A stretch of DNA of 17,452 bases from UBA8296 sp031581145 (GTDB lineage Bacteria > Bacteroidota > Rhodothermia > Balneolales > Balneolaceae): the NCBI GenBank assembly GCA_031581145.1, contig JAVLBP010000019.1:1-17452 (forward strand), in the 5' to 3' direction. The translations under genes and the position numbers were made by a program. Below are positions 14,311-17,452 of the stretch, piece by piece (position 1 is the first letter of the stretch; the number at the start of each line of letters is the position of its first letter). Under the pieces are notes generated by a model that worked only from the letters and a program-made list of their open reading frames with translations, was not told where the DNA came from and searched no databases.

Positions 14311-17300
14311 TTATGATGTCCGGTATCCTAGATGGCTGGCCAGCCACGTCTCCATATCCTTCACGGACATCCCTTTGCGAGAGGCATAATCTTCAACTTG
14401 GTCTTTAAGAAGTGCGCCCACATTAAAATATCTCGCCTCGGGATGGCTAAAATACAACCCACAGACGGAGGAGGCAGGATGCATGGCCAGTTGTTCCGTT
14501 AAACGGACCCCCATGACCGACTCTCCTTCAAGCAATTCAAAGATTTTAATTTTTTCGGTATGATCGGGCTGGGCAGGATACCCTGGGGCAGGGCGAATTC
14601 CGTCATACTCTTCCAGGATAAGCTGATCATTACGCAGCGATTCATCAGGTGCATACCTCCATGTCTGCTTACGAACGATCTCATGCATCCTTTCCGCCGC
14701 GGCCTCGGCCAACCGATCCGCCACCGCTTTGAGTAGAATCGCTTGATAATCATCATGTTGAGCCTCAAACTCGGCCACGAGTTCATCAATGCCATAGCCT
14801 GCACTCACAAGGAACAAACCTAAAGCATCATCCAGCCCCGAATCCACAGGAGCAATCCAATCACTCATTGCCTTGTTTGGTTCTCCTTCACGCTTTTTGG
14901 CTTGCTGACGAAGGGTATGGAAGCGGGCGAGCTCGTGTTGCCTTGACGCATCGGTATACAAGAGTATGTCGTCTCCCTCGGCATTGGCGGCAAACACCCC
15001 AGCCCGCCCTTTTGCATGCAGCCGTTGGCCCTGTTCCAACCAATCGAGCATCTCATTGGCTTCCTTGTGCAGGTTTTTGGCAATCTCACCCACCTTAGGA
15101 TCTTCAAAGATATCGGGGTATTTCCCTTTCATTTCCCATGCGATAAAGAAAGGCGTCCAGTCGATATAGGGTCGCAGATCAGCTACACTGAACGTAATCG
15201 AGTCTTGCACGCCATAATGTGCAGGCACGGGAGGGGTATACCCCGTCCAGTCGGGTTGATCGTGATTGGCTCGCGCTTCTTCAATAGGGAGTAACTCTTT
15301 CTTTTGTTGACGGCTATCAAATTGTTCGCGAAGCCCCGTTTGTTCGTCCGTCAAGGAAGCAACAAAGGTCTCTTTAGAGGAGTTGCCCATGAGTTGATTC
15401 ACGACGGACACGCTTCGAGACGCATCGGTCACATGGACGACCGGATGGGAGTATTCTGGGGCAATTTTCACGGCGGTATGCATACGCGAGGTGGTGGCTC
15501 CACCAATCAATAATGGCATCGTGAACCCTTCTCGCTCCATTTCTTCGGCAACATTCACCATTTCGTCTAGCGACGGGGTAATCAGACCACTCAGGCCAAT
15601 CATATCTACGTTGTGCGCACGCGCCTCCGCCAAGATTTTATCTGCAGGCACCATCACCCCGAGATCCACCACATCAAAATTATTACACTGGAGGACTACA
15701 CTCACGATATTTTTACCAATATCGTGGACATCGCCTTTGACGGTTGCCATCAGGATCTTTGCCTTCGCCTCCTTTTTGCCCTCTTTTTCGGCCGAAGCCT
15801 CGATGTAGGGGACCAGGTGGGCAACCCCTTTTTTCATCACACGGGCACTTTTCACGACTTGGGGGAGGAACATCTTGCCCTCGCCAAAAAGGTCCCCCAC
15901 GATATTCATCCCATCCATCATCGGCCCTTCAATCACCTCGATGGGGTGGTCCACCTGTTGGCGAGCCTCTTCGACATCGTCGACAATATGCTCAACAACC
16001 CCTTTGAGTAGTGCGTGCTGAATTCGTTCTGAGGGCGTGCCTGCGCGCCATTCGGCCGTCTCTTTTTCGGCGGGTCCACCGGCTGAGGCCGCAATGTCCT
16101 GGGCTTTGGTGATGAGTGTTTCGGTGGCCTCGTCGTGTCGGTTGAGCAAGACATCTTCCACCATGGTGAGTAGCTCGGGTGCAATATCCTCATACACCGC
16201 CAATTGACCAGCATTCACGATCCCCATGTCGAGCCCAGCCTTGATGGCGTGGTACAAAAACGCCGAATGCATCGCTTCACGGACGGTGTCATTCCCTCGG
16301 AAAGAAAACGAAATATTACTTACACCCCCGCTCACCTTGGCATGGGGAAGGTTCTCCTTAATCCAGGATGTCGCCCGAATAAAATCGACCGCATAATTAT
16401 TGTGCTCTTCAATCCCTGTGGCCACGGTCAAAATGTTGGGGTCAAAAATAATGTCTTGAGGGGGGAAATCAGCTTGCTCGGTCAACAGCGTGTAGGCTCG
16501 TTGGCAAATTTCGATCCTACGCTCGTAGCTATCGGCCTGACCTTGCTCATCAAAGGCCATCACCACAACGGCTGCACCAAAATCGCGGATCGTTCGTGCC
16601 TGCTCCAAAAATCGCTCTTCGCCCTCCTTAAGCGAAATCGAGTTGACCACACCTTTCCCTTGGATCGCTTTGAGCCCCTCAAGAAGGATGCTCCATTTGG
16701 AGGAGTCTACCACCACGGGTACCCGTGAAATATCGGGTTCGGCCGCCATTAGGTTGAGGAACTCCCTCATCACAGTTTCGGAGTCCAAGAGCCCTTCATC
16801 CATATTGACGTCCACCATTTGCGCGCCATTTTCTACCTGCTGAGATGCTACACTGAGCGCCTCCTCCATGTTTTCTTCCAGAATGAGTTTCTTGAACTTG
16901 GCCGACCCAGTCACATTGGTGCGTTCCCCAATATTCACAAACCGCGTGTCTGGACGAACGACCAACGGCTCAAGGCCGCTAAGTTGCAAAAGGGTAGAAG
17001 GCTCAGGGCGTTTGCGTGGGCCATGCTTTGCGGCAGCTTCGGCCATCGCCGCAATGTGTTCTGGAGTGGTCCCGCAGCAACCTCCCACAATATTGACCAT
17101 CCCTTCGTTGGCATAGTCCGAGATTTGCGTCGCCATGAACTCCCCTGTTTCGTTGTACTCGCCCAGTTCGTCCGGCAGCCCCGCGTTCGGGTAAAGACTT
17201 GTGAAGCAGGTCGCATGTTGGGCGAGTTCTTTGATGAAGGGCCTCATTTGCTTCGAACCCAGTGCGCAATTCAGCCCAATGCTTAAGAGCGGCGTCGCGT

Positions 17301-17452
17301 GACTCACGCTAATCCAAAACGCTTCCGTTGTCTGTCCGCTCAAGGTGCGGCCACTTTGATCGACGATCGTCCCCGAGATCATGATCGGCAGGACAATCCC
17401 CGTCCTGCGCGCATGTTGATGAATCGCATAAATCGCCGCTTTGCAATTCAGT
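14311..17452 (-). CDS. metH: Cobalamin-dependent methionine synthase, N-terminal end outside window
   Basis: Transfers the methyl group of 5-methyltetrahydrofolate to homocysteine through bound cobalamin. About 1046 C-terminal residues are present; the frame is open to the window edge, and roughly 200 N-terminal residues lie to the right. In order there are: the end of the homocysteine domain with zinc ligands in GLNCALG and GGCCGTTP; the folate domain (FVNIGERTNVTGSAKF through DMGIVNAGQLA); the cap and B12 domains with EGPMMDGMN, the cobalamin-His motif DVHDIGKN, SGLITPS and GGATTS; and the reactivation domain that uses SAM (YIDWTPFF, EAQHDDY, RPAPGYP, ending at GYRTS). It follows E. coli MetH closely along its whole length with no sign of damage. 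An ATG at 17382 is internal, not the start. Any B12 riboswitch would be outside the window. Confidence 0.97.
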   Translation of the reverse strand, partial: LNCKAAIYAIHQHARRTGIVLPIMISGTIVDQSGRTLSGQTTEAFWISVSHATPLLSIGLNCALGSKQMRPFIKELAQHATCFTSLYPNAGLPDELGEYNETGEFMATQISDYANEGMVNIVGGCCGTTPEHIAAMAEAAAKHGPRKRPEPSTLLQLSGLEPLVVRPDTRFVNIGERTNVTGSAKFKKLILEENMEEALSVASQQVENGAQMVDVNMDEGLLDSETVMREFLNLMAAEPDISRVPVVVDSSKWSILLEGLKAIQGKGVVNSISLKEGEERFLEQARTIRDFGAAVVVMAFDEQGQADSYERRIEICQRAYTLLTEQADFPPQDIIFDPNILTVATGIEEHNNYAVDFIRATSWIKENLPHAKVSGGVSNISFSFRGNDTVREAMHSAFLYHAIKAGLDMGIVNAGQLAVYEDIAPELLTMVEDVLLNRHDEATETLITKAQDIAASAGGPAEKETAEWRAGTPSERIQHALLKGVVEHIVDDVEEARQQVDHPIEVIEGPMMDGMNIVGDLFGEGKMFLPQVVKSARVMKKGVAHLVPYIEASAEKEGKKEAKAKILMATVKGDVHDIGKNIVSVVLQCNNFDVVDLGVMVPADKILAEARAHNVDMIGLSGLITPSLDEMVNVAEEMEREGFTMPLLIGGATTSRMHTAVKIAPEYSHPVVHVTDASRSVSVVNQLMGNSSKETFVASLTDEQTGLREQFDSRQQKKELLPIEEARANHDQPDWTGYTPPVPAHYGVQDSITFSVADLRPYIDWTPFFIAWEMKGKYPDIFEDPKVGEIAKNLHKEANEMLDWLEQGQRLHAKGRAGVFAANAEGDDILLYTDASRQHELARFHTLRQQAKKREGEPNKAMSDWIAPVDSGLDDALGLFLVSAGYGIDELVAEFEAQHDDYQAILLKAVADRLAEAAAERMHEIVRKQTWRYAPDESLRNDQLILEEYDGIRPAPGYPAQPDHTEKIKIFELLEGESVMGVRLTEQLAMHPASSVCGLYFSHPEARYFNVGALLKDQVEDYASRKGMSVKDMETWLASHLGYRTS

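Noticed and set aside
16204..16728. Open frame on the plus strand inside metH
   Set aside because: Antisense shadow of a well-conserved metH region, with no domain.

Overview
The window looks like ordinary chromosome from a member of the Bacteroidota/Rhodothermota group (Rhodothermales, Balneolales or a relative). The evidence is a type IX secretion C-terminal sorting domain of the YPNPFNP type, a class I ribonucleotide reductase of the kind first studied in a marine flavobacterium (ATP-cone on NrdB, none on NrdA), lipoprotein and Sec signal peptides, weak Shine-Dalgarno sequences and moderate GC. The group call is an inference; no rRNA is present. There are no insertion sequences, phage genes or CRISPR arrays.

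Left part (1-4623): the 3' end of a T9SS-exported protein, then a 419-bp spacer rich in DnaA-box-like 9-mers and palindromes, then nrdB and nrdA. Convergent to nrdA is an SRAP/YedK-type abasic-site protein. This block supplies dNTPs and protects replicating DNA. The regulatory spacer is the most information-dense non-coding stretch.

Middle (4624-9962): an AT-rich toxin-antitoxin pair (ribbon-helix-helix antitoxin plus VapC-like PIN toxin) with its own promoter; a lipoprotein di-haem cytochrome c peroxidase; a class I SAM methyltransferase whose 3' end has been tandemly duplicated; a tRNA-Pro(GGG); and a secreted S9 prolyl-oligopeptidase-family peptidase preceded by short tandem repeats.

Right part (10016-17452), all on the minus strand: a compact operon running VOC double-domain protein, then methylmalonyl-CoA epimerase, then a large DUF2779-type protein that joins a Cas4/RecB-like iron-sulfur nuclease domain to a DEDD exonuclease-like domain. 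Upstream of it are a small secreted MORN-like protein, a spacer full of short hairpins, and the C-terminal three quarters or more of cobalamin-dependent methionine synthase (metH), which runs off the window. Methylmalonyl-CoA epimerase feeds a B12-dependent mutase and MetH is itself B12-dependent, but a functional link between the two loci is only a suggestion.

The items most worth following up are the NrdB ATP-cone/class Id-like metal site, the DnaA-box cluster upstream of nrdB, and the dual-nuclease DUF2779 protein translationally coupled to a metabolic gene. I did not find a clearly new multi-gene system.
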